5,644 nt of DNA. Origin: Pseudomonadota bacterium. Its GTDB lineage: Bacteria > Pseudomonadota > Gammaproteobacteria > Burkholderiales > Gallionellaceae. The stretch is from the NCBI GenBank assembly GCA_021847165.1, contig JAJZUH010000082.1, positions 1 through 5,644 on the forward strand. The letters are read 5' to 3'. Below the pieces are notes generated by a model, which was not told the DNA's origin, did not search any database, and saw only the letters and a program-made list of their open reading frames with translations. The position numbers were made by a program, and so were the translations under genes. Below are positions 1 through 5,644 of this stretch, in pieces; the first letter of the stretch is position 1; every line of letters begins with the position of its first letter.

Positions 1-107
1 GGGTTGGTTGTGGCATCCTCCGGGCGATGGCGGCGGATGGCCTCGATATCGCCGGTATCGGCAACGATTGCCGTCATCGACTTCAGCTGTTCCAGTAGTG
101 TACTCAT
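1..107 (-). CDS. tal: Transaldolase, N-terminal fragment (cut by left window edge)
   Basis: Reading from ATG at 107-105, the 35 visible residues begin [11 protein letters not shown] and contain [10 protein letters not shown] followed by RPEDATTNP. These match the conserved N-terminus of class 1 (TalB-like) transaldolases, which have a VADTGD segment and a DATTNPSL segment that forms the first barrel strand. The enzyme moves a dihydroxyacetone unit between sugar phosphates in the non-oxidative pentose phosphate pathway, in the cytoplasm. The Schiff-base lysine lies further on and is outside the window. The start is supported by a purine-rich AAAGGA about 6 nt upstream of the ATG. The 208 nt between it and the upstream PAS-EAL gene suggests its own promoter. 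A TATAGT at 187-182 resembles a -10 box, but I see no good -35 partner. The identification is firm; full length and integrity cannot be judged. Confidence 0.93.
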   Translation of the reverse strand, partial: MSTLLEQLKSMTAIVADTGDIEAIRRHRPEDATTN

Positions 108-315
108 CCTGATCCTTTCGGGCGCTTGGCTTGTGCGGGCCGCCGATCCGGTTCCCGGAAAAGATGCGCGGCGGTGTCCAGACTATATGCCCTGACGGGT
201 GCGGACAGGATGAAATAAATGTCACGTGGCTCCCCTGCAATCTGGGCGATTCGCGGAGACACGGGGTTCGCGGATGTATCGGTGGGGGAACTGCGCAGGC
301 AGGTGGCGGAGGAGC

Positions 316-1833
316 CTATTCGGCCAGCGGCCGCGGCCGCGAGATGCCAAACCCCTGGGCAAAGTCGATGCCGACTTCGCGCAGCCTGGCGATGGTCTCC
401 TCGCTTTCCACCAGTTCGGCGATCGTCTTCACGCCGATCAGCTTGGCCACGCGGTTGATGGCGGTTATCTTGGCCAGTTCCACCGGGTCGCGATGGATAT
501 TGAAGATGATGTTGCCGTCGATTTTCAGGTATTCCACCTGGAAACCCCGGATCAGATCGAATGAGATGCGGTCGTGGCCAAAACCGCTGATCGCAACCAG
601 GCAACCGCATTGCCTGATGCGCTGCGCAAATTCCGCGACGACCGCTGGTTTGGCAACCAGTTCGGCATTCGGGATCTCGAAGCACAGAATGGCGCCGGGC
701 ACGCCATATTCCAGCAGGGTCAGTTGCAGGAATTCGGGAAAGCTGGGATCGGCTATCGTTGCCGCTGCCAGATTGATGAAATACAGCGAGCGTTTGCGTT
801 TTTCGTCCAGCGGATTCTGGTGGGAGGCCCAGGCCGTCACATGCTGTACCACCCAGCGGTCCAGATGCGGCATGAGGCCGTATTTCTCGGCCAGCGGGAA
901 GAATGCCCCCGGCGGCATCATGCCTTCCTCTTCCTCGATCAGGCGCACCAGGATCTCGTAATGTTCGGCTTCGCCGGATTCGCTCATCAGGGGGCTGATG
1001 AGCTGGCAGTACAGGCTGAAATCGCCTTTCTCGATGGCGGCCTTGATATTGAGCGCATCCTTGTGCCCGGAGATCTGTTCGGAGAAAGACTCGATGAATC
1101 TGTCCTGGCTTGCCGTTGCTTCGGGCATGCGCACAGGCTCGGCAGGGGTGCCGCCTGTCGGGACCGGCCTGGCTTCGACGCCAGTCTGGTGCAGATCGCC
1201 GGGAGCGGTGATGTCGTTCATCAGCATATAGAAGCCGGTCACCTTGCCGTCCTCGCCGAACTGCGGGATGTGCTCGACGGCCAGCTTGTACACCGCGCCG
1301 TCGGGCATCTTCTGCGTCCGTTCGTAACGCACGCGATGCCCGTCCAGCGACTGGCGGACCGAGGTCGCCGTTTCCTGGTAGACGCCGACGCCGAGTATCT
1401 TGCGTATGTGCTGGTCGCGGACCTGGTCTGCACGCAGGTGCAGCCACTCCAGGAAGGCGCGGTTGTGGTAGCGGCACTGTCCGGCAGCATCGAACAGCGC
1501 GATCATGGTCGGCAGGACCTCATCGATCAATTGCAGCCGCGGCTTGCTGGCGGCGAGCGTCTCTTCGGCCAGCTTGCGGAGTTTTGTTTCGCGTTCGAGC
1601 TTGTCCTTGCTGGCGGACAATTGGGCCGAGCGTCTCGTGGCGATCCACTCCAGGCGCGACACGCGGGTTGCCTCGGCAAGGATTGCCGCCACCAGGACCC
1701 CGCCCAGGAAGGTGATCCATTGCATGCCCAGCTCGGTAAAGTAGATGGCGAAAACAAGTGCGCCTGCGGTGAAGATGACTGCCAGGGCCGAGATGTAGGG
1801 CTGCACAGTACGAAAGATGACACGGGCTTTCAT
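316..1833 (-). CDS. Membrane-anchored PAS-EAL protein with degenerate (probably inactive) c-di-GMP phosphodiesterase domain
   Basis: 505 aa. Two hydrophobic helices (about 12-32 and 39-55) are joined by a very short loop, so there is no periplasmic sensor domain. Next come a charged coiled-coil-like linker (about 59-97), a PAS domain (about 98-209, ending FYMLMNDIT), a Pro/Gly-rich linker (210-245) and an EAL domain (about 258-503). A GGDEF domain is absent. The EAL signature is EIL (E293). Using the residue spacing of the RocR EAL domain, the retained catalytic positions are E293, N354, E386, K437, E473 and Q493. The DDFG motif reads SGFG (416-419), so both aspartates are lost, and the loop-6 glutamate position is N389. 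EAL domains hydrolyse c-di-GMP to pGpG using two metals. Without the Asp pair, this one is more likely a c-di-GMP-binding or protein-interaction module. The start is ATG at 1833 with GAGGGG about 9 nt upstream; a nearby ATG at 1840 is in another frame. Domain calls are confident; inactivity is inferred. Confidence 0.9.
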   Translation of the reverse strand: MKARVIFRTVQPYISALAVIFTAGALVFAIYFTELGMQWITFLGGVLVAAILAEATRVSRLEWIATRRSAQLSASKDKLERETKLRKLAEETLAASKPRLQLIDEVLPTMIALFDAAGQCRYHNRAFLEWLHLRADQVRDQHIRKILGVGVYQETATSVRQSLDGHRVRYERTQKMPDGAVYKLAVEHIPQFGEDGKVTGFYMLMNDITAPGDLHQTGVEARPVPTGGTPAEPVRMPEATASQDRFIESFSEQISGHKDALNIKAAIEKGDFSLYCQLISPLMSESGEAEHYEILVRLIEEEEGMMPPGAFFPLAEKYGLMPHLDRWVVQHVTAWASHQNPLDEKRKRSLYFINLAAATIADPSFPEFLQLTLLEYGVPGAILCFEIPNAELVAKPAVVAEFAQRIRQCGCLVAISGFGHDRISFDLIRGFQVEYLKIDGNIIFNIHRDPVELAKITAINRVAKLIGVKTIAELVESEETIARLREVGIDFAQGFGISRPRPLAE

Positions 1834-2014
1834 GTTCCATTCCCCTCAGCGTATGGATTGCCTGATCGGCATCGGTATTGTTCCGATATTCCCCAGGCAC
1901 CTTGTCTGAATCCCGATTGCATACCGGTGTTCGCTTTTGTATCGCATGGAGCAAGTGCGGCACGCACAGTGTATCTCCGAACGCTCCGGTCTGCGGATGG
2001 TTTTCAAGGGCAAG

Positions 2015-2986
2015 TCAGAATTCGATGGACGGACGGAAGATCAGGGTCGTGGTGTTGCCGCGAATGTCCCTGAGCGGACCGGAATACTCGTTCGGGCTGC
2101 TCCAGACAAAACCGATATCCAGCGTCGGCGCATAGCCCCATTCCGGCATCGGCACCTTCTTGCCGGCAATCAGTTCCGTGCGCACCATCTGTCCGCCTTG
2201 CTGCAGGAAATACATGCGCAAGTCGTAGTTGGCGTTCTCCAGCCATTCCAGGAACGAATAGCGCAGGTCCAGGTTGCTGCGGTGCAGGCTGACATACGTC
2301 ACGTCGTTGACCCCCTTGTTGCTGTTGAAACGCGCGCCGACGCGGAAGCTCCATGAAAGTTTCTCGTCCGGGTAGTCGATCTTGCCCTTGATCTTCCATT
2401 CGAACTCGTACCAGTCGTCCGGAATCAGCAGGTTGTTCTTGATGTGCTTGTCGCCGGCGCTGAACAGATAGCCGGTATAGCCGTAGTTGTTGCCCTCGCG
2501 CTGCTCTTTCGGGCGGTTCAGTTTCGCCACGTTGCCGAAGAATGCCGACACCGCCCAGGGTTCCTGGAAGTCGGCAGTGGCGGATTCGAACACGTTGATG
2601 CCGCTGTGGCCGATCTCGCCCTGCTGGTAGAGGCTGGGCGAGTGCGACTTGATGAAGGTACCCATCGAAGCGATCGGATATACGCTGGCCTCCAGCACCA
2701 TGTAGCGGGGTATGAGGGAGCCCTGGATGAGCTCGCTGTATATCTCCGCCTCATTGTCGGAGGTGATGGTAGGGATGGCCTTGCTGGTGAGCGGCACATT
2801 GAAGTCGAGATTGGTGTAGGTGGGGTCGAGTTCGTACACCAGCTCGGTCTTGCTCACATCTTCGGAGCCCTTGTTTTCAGTGTGCGTCTTGTCGGTCTGC
2901 ACTTCTTCTGCGGGAGCGCTGGGCGCATGGACGCAGAGCGCGATGACGATGCAGGCAAGACGAAGGCGGGCCGGGCGGGAAGGCAT
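2015..2986 (-). CDS. Exported protein of unknown function, probable outer-membrane beta-barrel
   Basis: 323 aa from ATG at 2986. A classical signal peptide is visible: basic n-region (RPARLR), hydrophobic core LACIVIALCVHA, and a likely signal peptidase I cut after residue 26 (APSAPA|EEV). No convincing lipobox is present. The mature part (about 297 aa) has no cysteine, is rich in Tyr, Phe and Trp, and from about residue 190 shows alternating polar/hydrophobic stretches (YEFEWKIKG, SWSFRVGARF, LDLRYSFLEW, YDLRMYF, LDIGFVW). It ends TLIFRPSIEF, with the terminal Phe typical of outer-membrane barrels recognised by the BAM machinery. I do not recognise the family. The frame stays open upstream to a TTG at 3046, which would put 20 extra residues before the signal peptide, so the ATG is preferred. 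No Shine-Dalgarno precedes the ATG. It is divergent from the cupin gene, and the PAS-EAL gene follows 181 nt downstream on the same strand. Confidence 0.75.
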   Translation of the reverse strand: MPSRPARLRLACIVIALCVHAPSAPAEEVQTDKTHTENKGSEDVSKTELVYELDPTYTNLDFNVPLTSKAIPTITSDNEAEIYSELIQGSLIPRYMVLEASVYPIASMGTFIKSHSPSLYQQGEIGHSGINVFESATADFQEPWAVSAFFGNVAKLNRPKEQREGNNYGYTGYLFSAGDKHIKNNLLIPDDWYEFEWKIKGKIDYPDEKLSWSFRVGARFNSNKGVNDVTYVSLHRSNLDLRYSFLEWLENANYDLRMYFLQQGGQMVRTELIAGKKVPMPEWGYAPTLDIGFVWSSPNEYSGPLRDIRGNTTTLIFRPSIEF

Positions 2987-2994
2987 GGGGCGAG

Positions 2995-3000
2995 ATTCTA
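2995..3000 (-). promoter_or_regulatory. Candidate -10 box (TAGAAT) for the outer-membrane protein gene
   Basis: TAGAAT on the minus strand matches 5 of 6 bases of the sigma-70 -10 consensus. It would place the transcription start about 1-3 nt before the ATG at 2986, giving a practically leaderless mRNA. That would agree with the missing Shine-Dalgarno. There is no convincing -35 at 16-18 nt spacing (TTTTAT or TTTATC), so this is tentative. Confidence 0.25.
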
Positions 3001-3044
3001 TCTGTTGTGGCGGGCTGATAAAAGCATGAGAGAATTTCGCCCGC

Positions 3045-3051
3045 AAAGGAG
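3045..3051 (+). promoter_or_regulatory. Ribosome binding site fixing the TTG start of the cupin gene
   Basis: AAAGGAG is a near-perfect Shine-Dalgarno lying 7 nt before the TTG at 3059-3061. The in-frame ATG at 3026 has no comparable site, and the Shine-Dalgarno would lie inside its coding sequence. This decides the start in favour of TTG. Confidence 0.8.
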
Positions 3052-3058
3052 AACGAAC

Positions 3059-3520
3059 TTGAAGAAACTGACATCAGCCGACCTGGCCGCCCTTGCCGGG
3101 CAGGCGCAGCAATCGCCGCGCCTCCGCGCCAACGCCAATCTGCATGCGGAACTGAGCGATCCCATCCAGCGCCTGGCCATCGCCATGGAGCCGGATACCC
3201 TCATCCTGCCGCACCGCCACCCGCACACCTGGGAGGTGCTGACCGCCTTGCGCGGCCGCTTCACCGTGCTGGTGTTCGACGAAGCGGGCAGGGTCGCGGA
3301 GCGTGCCGAACTGGGCGCCGACACCGGCGTCGTGGAGATCCCGGCCGGCGGCTGGCATGCCGTACTGTCACGCGATACCGGCGCCGTGATCTTCGAAGTG
3401 AAGCATGGTCCTTATGCGCCGATCGGCGAAGCGGATGTCGCGGCCTGGGGCAAGGGCCGCACCGCCGCCGAACTGAACGCGTGGTACGCCGTGGCGCAGT
3501 TGGGCGACACACTCGCCTGA
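3059..3520 (+). CDS. WbuC-family cupin-fold metalloprotein (TTG start)
   Basis: 153 aa, a single-domain cupin. The N-terminal part SPRLRANANLHAEL, then PIQRL, then PHRHPHTWEV follows the pattern of the WbuC family of cupin-fold metalloproteins. Cupin motif 1 is H52-x-H54-x4-E59-x6-G66, and motif 2 is PAGGWH with H100; H52, H54, E59 and H100 form a complete metal-binding set. A conserved-looking EVKHGPY segment (113-119) follows the core. The biochemical role of WbuC proteins is not established to my knowledge. The name comes from O-antigen gene clusters, but no polysaccharide gene is visible here. The start is TTG, chosen for the AAAGGAG 7 nt upstream; an ATG at 3026 would add 11 residues and lacks a good Shine-Dalgarno. 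It is divergent from the outer-membrane protein gene (72-nt gap) and ends 2 nt from the convergent prpE stop, so the two transcripts must overlap at their 3' ends. Confidence 0.85.
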   Translation: MKKLTSADLAALAGQAQQSPRLRANANLHAELSDPIQRLAIAMEPDTLILPHRHPHTWEVLTALRGRFTVLVFDEAGRVAERAELGADTGVVEIPAGGWHAVLSRDTGAVIFEVKHGPYAPIGEADVAAWGKGRTAAELNAWYAVAQLGDTLA

Positions 3521-3522
3521 GG

Positions 3523-5412
3523 CTATTTGACGAACTGCTTGCCGCGCAACGTTTCGATGATCTCGGGAATCACGCCGGGGTCGTCGATGGTCGACGGCAC
3601 GACGTAGTCCTGGCCGTTGACGATCCTGTTCAGCGTCTTGCGCAGCGTCTTGCCGGAACGCGTCTTGGGTAGCCTGGCCAGGATCACCGTGTCCCTGTAG
3701 CAGGTGATCGCGCCGATGGCCTCGCGCACGCGTGTCACCAGTTGCTGCTGCAGTTCCGCTTCGTCCACGCTCGCGCCGGACTTGAGCACCACCAGGCCCA
3801 TCGGCACCTGTCCCTTGAGCTCGTCGTCGCGCGCGATCACCGCACATTCGGCCACCGCCGGATGGGTGGCGATCACTTCCTCGATCTCGCCGGTGGACAG
3901 GCGGTGTCCCGCCACGTTGATCACGTCGTCCACGCGCCCCATCACGAACACGTAGCCGTCCTCGTCGATATAGCCGCCGTCGCCGGTGGCATAGTAGCCA
4001 TGGAACATGCGCAGATAACCGTCGCGGAACTTGCTGTCGTCGCCCCACACGCGGTTCAGGCAGGCAGGCGGCAGCGGCAGCTTGAGCGCGATGAAACCCT
4101 GCGTGCCGCGCGCAACCGGTTGTCCGCCGTCGTCGAGGATCTGCACATTGAAGCCGGGCACCGGCATGGTGGAAGACCCGGACTTGACCGGCATCGGTTC
4201 CACGCCGCGCAGGTTGGCGGTGATTGCCCAGCCGGTCTCGGTCTGCCACCAGTGGTCCACCACCGGTTTGCCGCTGATCTGGGTCAGCCAGGCCTCGGTC
4301 GGCGGGTCCAGCCGCTCGCCCGCGGAGAAGATGGTCTGCAGCTTGCCGAGGTCGTACTGCTTCATCAGCAGGGCTTGCGGGTCTTCCTTCTTCACTGCGC
4401 GGAACGCGGTCGGTGCGGTGAACAGCGCCTTCACGCCGTATTCCGCGCACACCCGCCACAGCGCACCGGCATCGGGCGTCATGATCGGCTTGCCTTCGTA
4501 CACCACCGTGGTGCAGCCGTGCAGCAGCGGTCCGTACACGATGTAGGAGTGGCCGACCACCCAGCCCACGTCCGACGAGGCCCAGAACACATCGCCGGCA
4601 TCCACGTCGTAGATGGCCTTCATGCTGTATTTCAGCGCGACGGCATGGCCGCCGTTCTCGCGCACCACGCCTTTCGGCTTGCCGGTGGTGCCGGAGGTAT
4701 ACAGGATATACAGCGGGTCGCTGCCCTTCACCGGCGTGCAGCCCACCGGCTGGGCCTGCGCCAGCAACGCGCTCCAGTCGTGGTCGCGCCCGGCGGTCAG
4801 CGGAGCGGCGGCCTGCGGGCGCTGGTAGATCACGCAGCATTCGGGTTTGTGCCTGGCCAGCTCGAAGGCGCGGTCGATCAGCGGCTTGTATTCGATGACG
4901 CGCTTGACCTCGATGCCGCACGAGGCGGTGAGGATGACCCTGGGTTTGGCATCGTCGATGCGCAAGGCCAGCTCCGGCGGGGCGAAACCGCCGAACACCA
5001 CCGAGTGGATCGCGCCCAGCCGTGCCACGGCGAGCATGGCGATGACGGCTTCCGGGATCATCGGCATGTAGATGATGACGCGGTCCCCTTTGGTTACGCC
5101 AAGCCTGGCCAGCATGCCGGCGGTGCGCGCCACGGCATCGGTCAGCTCGGCGTAGGTATAGCGCGATTTGGTGCTGGAGACGGGGGAGTCGTAGATGAGC
5201 GCGAGCTGGTCGCCGCGTCCCTGTTGCACATGATGGTCCAGCGCCATGTAGGCGGTGTTCATCTCGCCGTCGGCGAACCAGTGGCCGACGCCGTCGGCAT
5301 CGCGCGTCAGGATCTGCTGCGGGAACCCGAACCACTCCAGCGCTTCTGCCTGCTTGCGCCAGAAGCCCTCCGGATCCTGCATCGAACGGTCATACTCTGT
5401 CTGGTAGCTCAT
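3523..5412 (-). CDS. prpE: Propionate--CoA ligase (propionyl-CoA synthetase)
   Basis: 629 aa, close to the roughly 628 aa of enterobacterial PrpE. It is an adenylate-forming acyl-CoA synthetase that turns propionate, ATP and CoA into propionyl-CoA, AMP and PPi in the cytoplasm, feeding the methylcitrate cycle. Motifs in order: GDRVIIYMPMIPEA (109-122), GAIHSVVFGGFA (133-144), ATP-binding loop YTSGTTGKPKG (238-248), DVGWVVGHSYIVYGPL (281-296), WWQTETGW (388-395), ATGD (475-478), and hinge/A8 region GRVDDVINVAGHR (492-504). C-terminal PKTRSGK carries the catalytic lysine K588, the usual site of inhibitory acylation. The Trp after QTETG and the overall N-terminal pattern favour PrpE/ACSS3 over acetyl-CoA synthetase, although activity on acetate or other short acids is possible. 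The start ATG at 5412 follows GGGAGGA at 6-7 nt. The upstream neighbour is a probable prpD end, with the long inverted repeat between them. The gene appears intact. Confidence 0.93.
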   Translation of the reverse strand: MSYQTEYDRSMQDPEGFWRKQAEALEWFGFPQQILTRDADGVGHWFADGEMNTAYMALDHHVQQGRGDQLALIYDSPVSSTKSRYTYAELTDAVARTAGMLARLGVTKGDRVIIYMPMIPEAVIAMLAVARLGAIHSVVFGGFAPPELALRIDDAKPRVILTASCGIEVKRVIEYKPLIDRAFELARHKPECCVIYQRPQAAAPLTAGRDHDWSALLAQAQPVGCTPVKGSDPLYILYTSGTTGKPKGVVRENGGHAVALKYSMKAIYDVDAGDVFWASSDVGWVVGHSYIVYGPLLHGCTTVVYEGKPIMTPDAGALWRVCAEYGVKALFTAPTAFRAVKKEDPQALLMKQYDLGKLQTIFSAGERLDPPTEAWLTQISGKPVVDHWWQTETGWAITANLRGVEPMPVKSGSSTMPVPGFNVQILDDGGQPVARGTQGFIALKLPLPPACLNRVWGDDSKFRDGYLRMFHGYYATGDGGYIDEDGYVFVMGRVDDVINVAGHRLSTGEIEEVIATHPAVAECAVIARDDELKGQVPMGLVVLKSGASVDEAELQQQLVTRVREAIGAITCYRDTVILARLPKTRSGKTLRKTLNRIVNGQDYVVPSTIDDPGVIPEIIETLRGKQFVK

Positions 5413-5418
5413 TTCGAT

Positions 5419-5428
5419 TCCTCCCTCT
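5419..5428 (-). promoter_or_regulatory. prpE ribosome binding site
   Basis: On the minus strand this reads AGAGGGAGGA, 6 nt before the prpE ATG, a strong Shine-Dalgarno that fixes the start at 5412. It lies only 2 nt from the edge of the inverted repeat. A 7-nt part (GAGGGAG, 5421-5427) is complementary to CTCCCTC on the same strand at 5533-5539 in the far arm of the repeat. Confidence 0.75.
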
Positions 5429-5430
5429 AG

Positions 5431-5540
5431 ATTCCTTCCCCCTTGCAGGGGGAAGGTCAGGATGGGGGTAGAAATTCAAAGTAGTGCGGCGACAGGTTTC
5501 TACCCCCACCCCAGCCCTCCCCCTGCAAAGGGGAGGGAGT
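5431..5540. repeat. Long imperfect inverted repeat with nested hairpins (MITE/REP-like element)
   Basis: About 110 bp. The left arm 5431-5474 pairs with the right arm 5497-5540 across a 22-bp spacer; I count 36 Watson-Crick pairs out of 44. The innermost 12 bp are perfect (TGGGGGTAGAAA 5463-5474 against TTTCTACCCCCA 5497-5508). Each arm is also its own hairpin: a 9-bp perfect stem CCTTCCCCC/GGGGGAAGG around TTGCA (5434-5456), and an 8-bp perfect stem CCCTCCCC/GGGGAGGG around CTGCAAA (5515-5537). The element fills most of the prpD-prpE gap, has no coding capacity and shows no clear target-site duplication. Its form resembles dispersed palindromic intergenic repeats of proteobacteria, which is an inference from structure, since only one copy lies here. 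No T-run follows either hairpin in the direction of prp transcription, so it is not an ordinary intrinsic terminator. Confidence 0.85.
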
Positions 5541-5545
5541 TGGTT

Positions 5546-5644
5546 TTAATTGATCACAAACAACTCCATGAACTCGTTCACCGGCGTCGCTTCCAGTTTT
5601 TTCTTGTCCAGGCACAGCGCCATGATCTGCTGGCAACGCTGTTC
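5546..5644 (-). CDS. prpD: C-terminal fragment, probable 2-methylcitrate dehydratase (MmgE/PrpD family)
   Basis: The last 32 codons of a gene entering from the right edge, read from GAA at 5644-5642 to TAA at 5548-5546. The visible peptide includes EQRCQQIMALCLD, then LEATPVNEFMELFVIN. The PVNEFM-LFVI ending resembles, from memory, the C-terminus of proteobacterial PrpD, which dehydrates 2-methylcitrate in the methylcitrate cycle. The position directly upstream of prpE on the same strand, as in prpBCDE operons, supports this. The 133-nt gap to prpE is taken up mostly by the inverted repeat. Too little sequence is present to exclude another family, so the call rests mainly on context. Confidence 0.5.
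   Translation of the reverse strand, partial: EQRCQQIMALCLDKKKLEATPVNEFMELFVIN

Noticed and set aside
1871..1887. Inverted repeat ATCGG-N7-CCGAT in the gap upstream of the PAS-EAL gene, considered as an operator.
   Set aside because: A 5-bp arm in a 181-nt gap is expected by chance and no promoter could be placed next to it.
1955..1967. Hairpin GTGCG-GCA-CGCAC downstream of the outer-membrane protein gene, considered as a terminator.
   Set aside because: The stem is only 5 bp and no T-run follows on the minus strand, so it is not a supported intrinsic terminator.
574..2073. A 499-codon open frame on the plus strand, with a 457-codon minus frame at 104-1477, overlapping the PAS-EAL gene.
   Set aside because: Both lie over the PAS-EAL gene in other frames and show no recognisable domains. 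They are the usual by-product of G+C-rich codon bias.
3026..3058. ATG at 3026 as the start of the cupin gene.
   Set aside because: It has no good Shine-Dalgarno, and the strong AAAGGAG would fall inside the coding region; TTG at 3059 is spaced correctly from it.
3368..5430. Long open frames antisense to, and in another frame of, prpE (562 codons plus at 3742-5430; 655 codons minus at 3368-5335).
   Set aside because: The PrpE frame holds every family motif and has the Shine-Dalgarno; the others are low-complexity, Arg/His/Gly-rich shadow translations.
5515..5550. GC-rich hairpin followed by TTGGTTTT on the plus strand, considered as an intrinsic terminator.
   Set aside because: The T-rich side faces plus-strand transcription, where no gene ends here; in the prp direction nothing T-rich follows. 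It is better explained as part of the inverted repeat.

Overview
The window is a G+C-rich, densely coded piece of proteobacterial chromosome. The transaldolase start, the PrpE-type ligase, the WbuC-like cupin and the two-TM PAS-EAL architecture all fit a betaproteobacterium. I cannot fix the genus from sequence alone. No phage, transposase, tRNA, rRNA or CRISPR signal is visible.

Layout, left to right. (1) 1-107, minus: the first 35 codons of a transaldolase, running off the left edge. (2) 316-1833, minus: a membrane-anchored PAS-EAL protein of 505 aa. Its EAL domain keeps most metal and general-base residues, but SG replaces the key Asp-Asp pair, so it is probably a c-di-GMP receptor or signalling scaffold and not an active phosphodiesterase. 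(3) 2015-2986, minus: an unrecognised exported protein of 323 aa with a signal peptide and an outer-membrane beta-barrel-like C-terminus. (4) 3059-3520, plus: a WbuC-family cupin starting at TTG, divergent from the membrane-protein gene and tail-to-tail with the next gene (2-nt gap). (5) 3523-5412, minus: propionyl-CoA synthetase PrpE. (6) 5431-5540: a non-coding, MITE-like long inverted repeat whose arms are themselves palindromes, lying directly upstream of the prpE ribosome binding site. (7) 5546-5644, minus: the last 32 codons of a gene that is probably prpD (2-methylcitrate dehydratase).

Functionally, the right side looks like the end of a methylcitrate-cycle (propionate catabolism) operon: prpD, then prpE, which activates propionate to propionyl-CoA. 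The transaldolase at the left belongs to the pentose phosphate pathway and has no evident link to the middle genes. The PAS-EAL and outer-membrane genes lie on the same strand 181 nt apart. They may be co-transcribed, but nothing shows that they work together.

I did not find a convincing new multi-gene system. The items most worth a second look are the degenerate EAL domain, the nested inverted repeat beside prpE, and the unidentified outer-membrane protein with no visible Shine-Dalgarno sequence.
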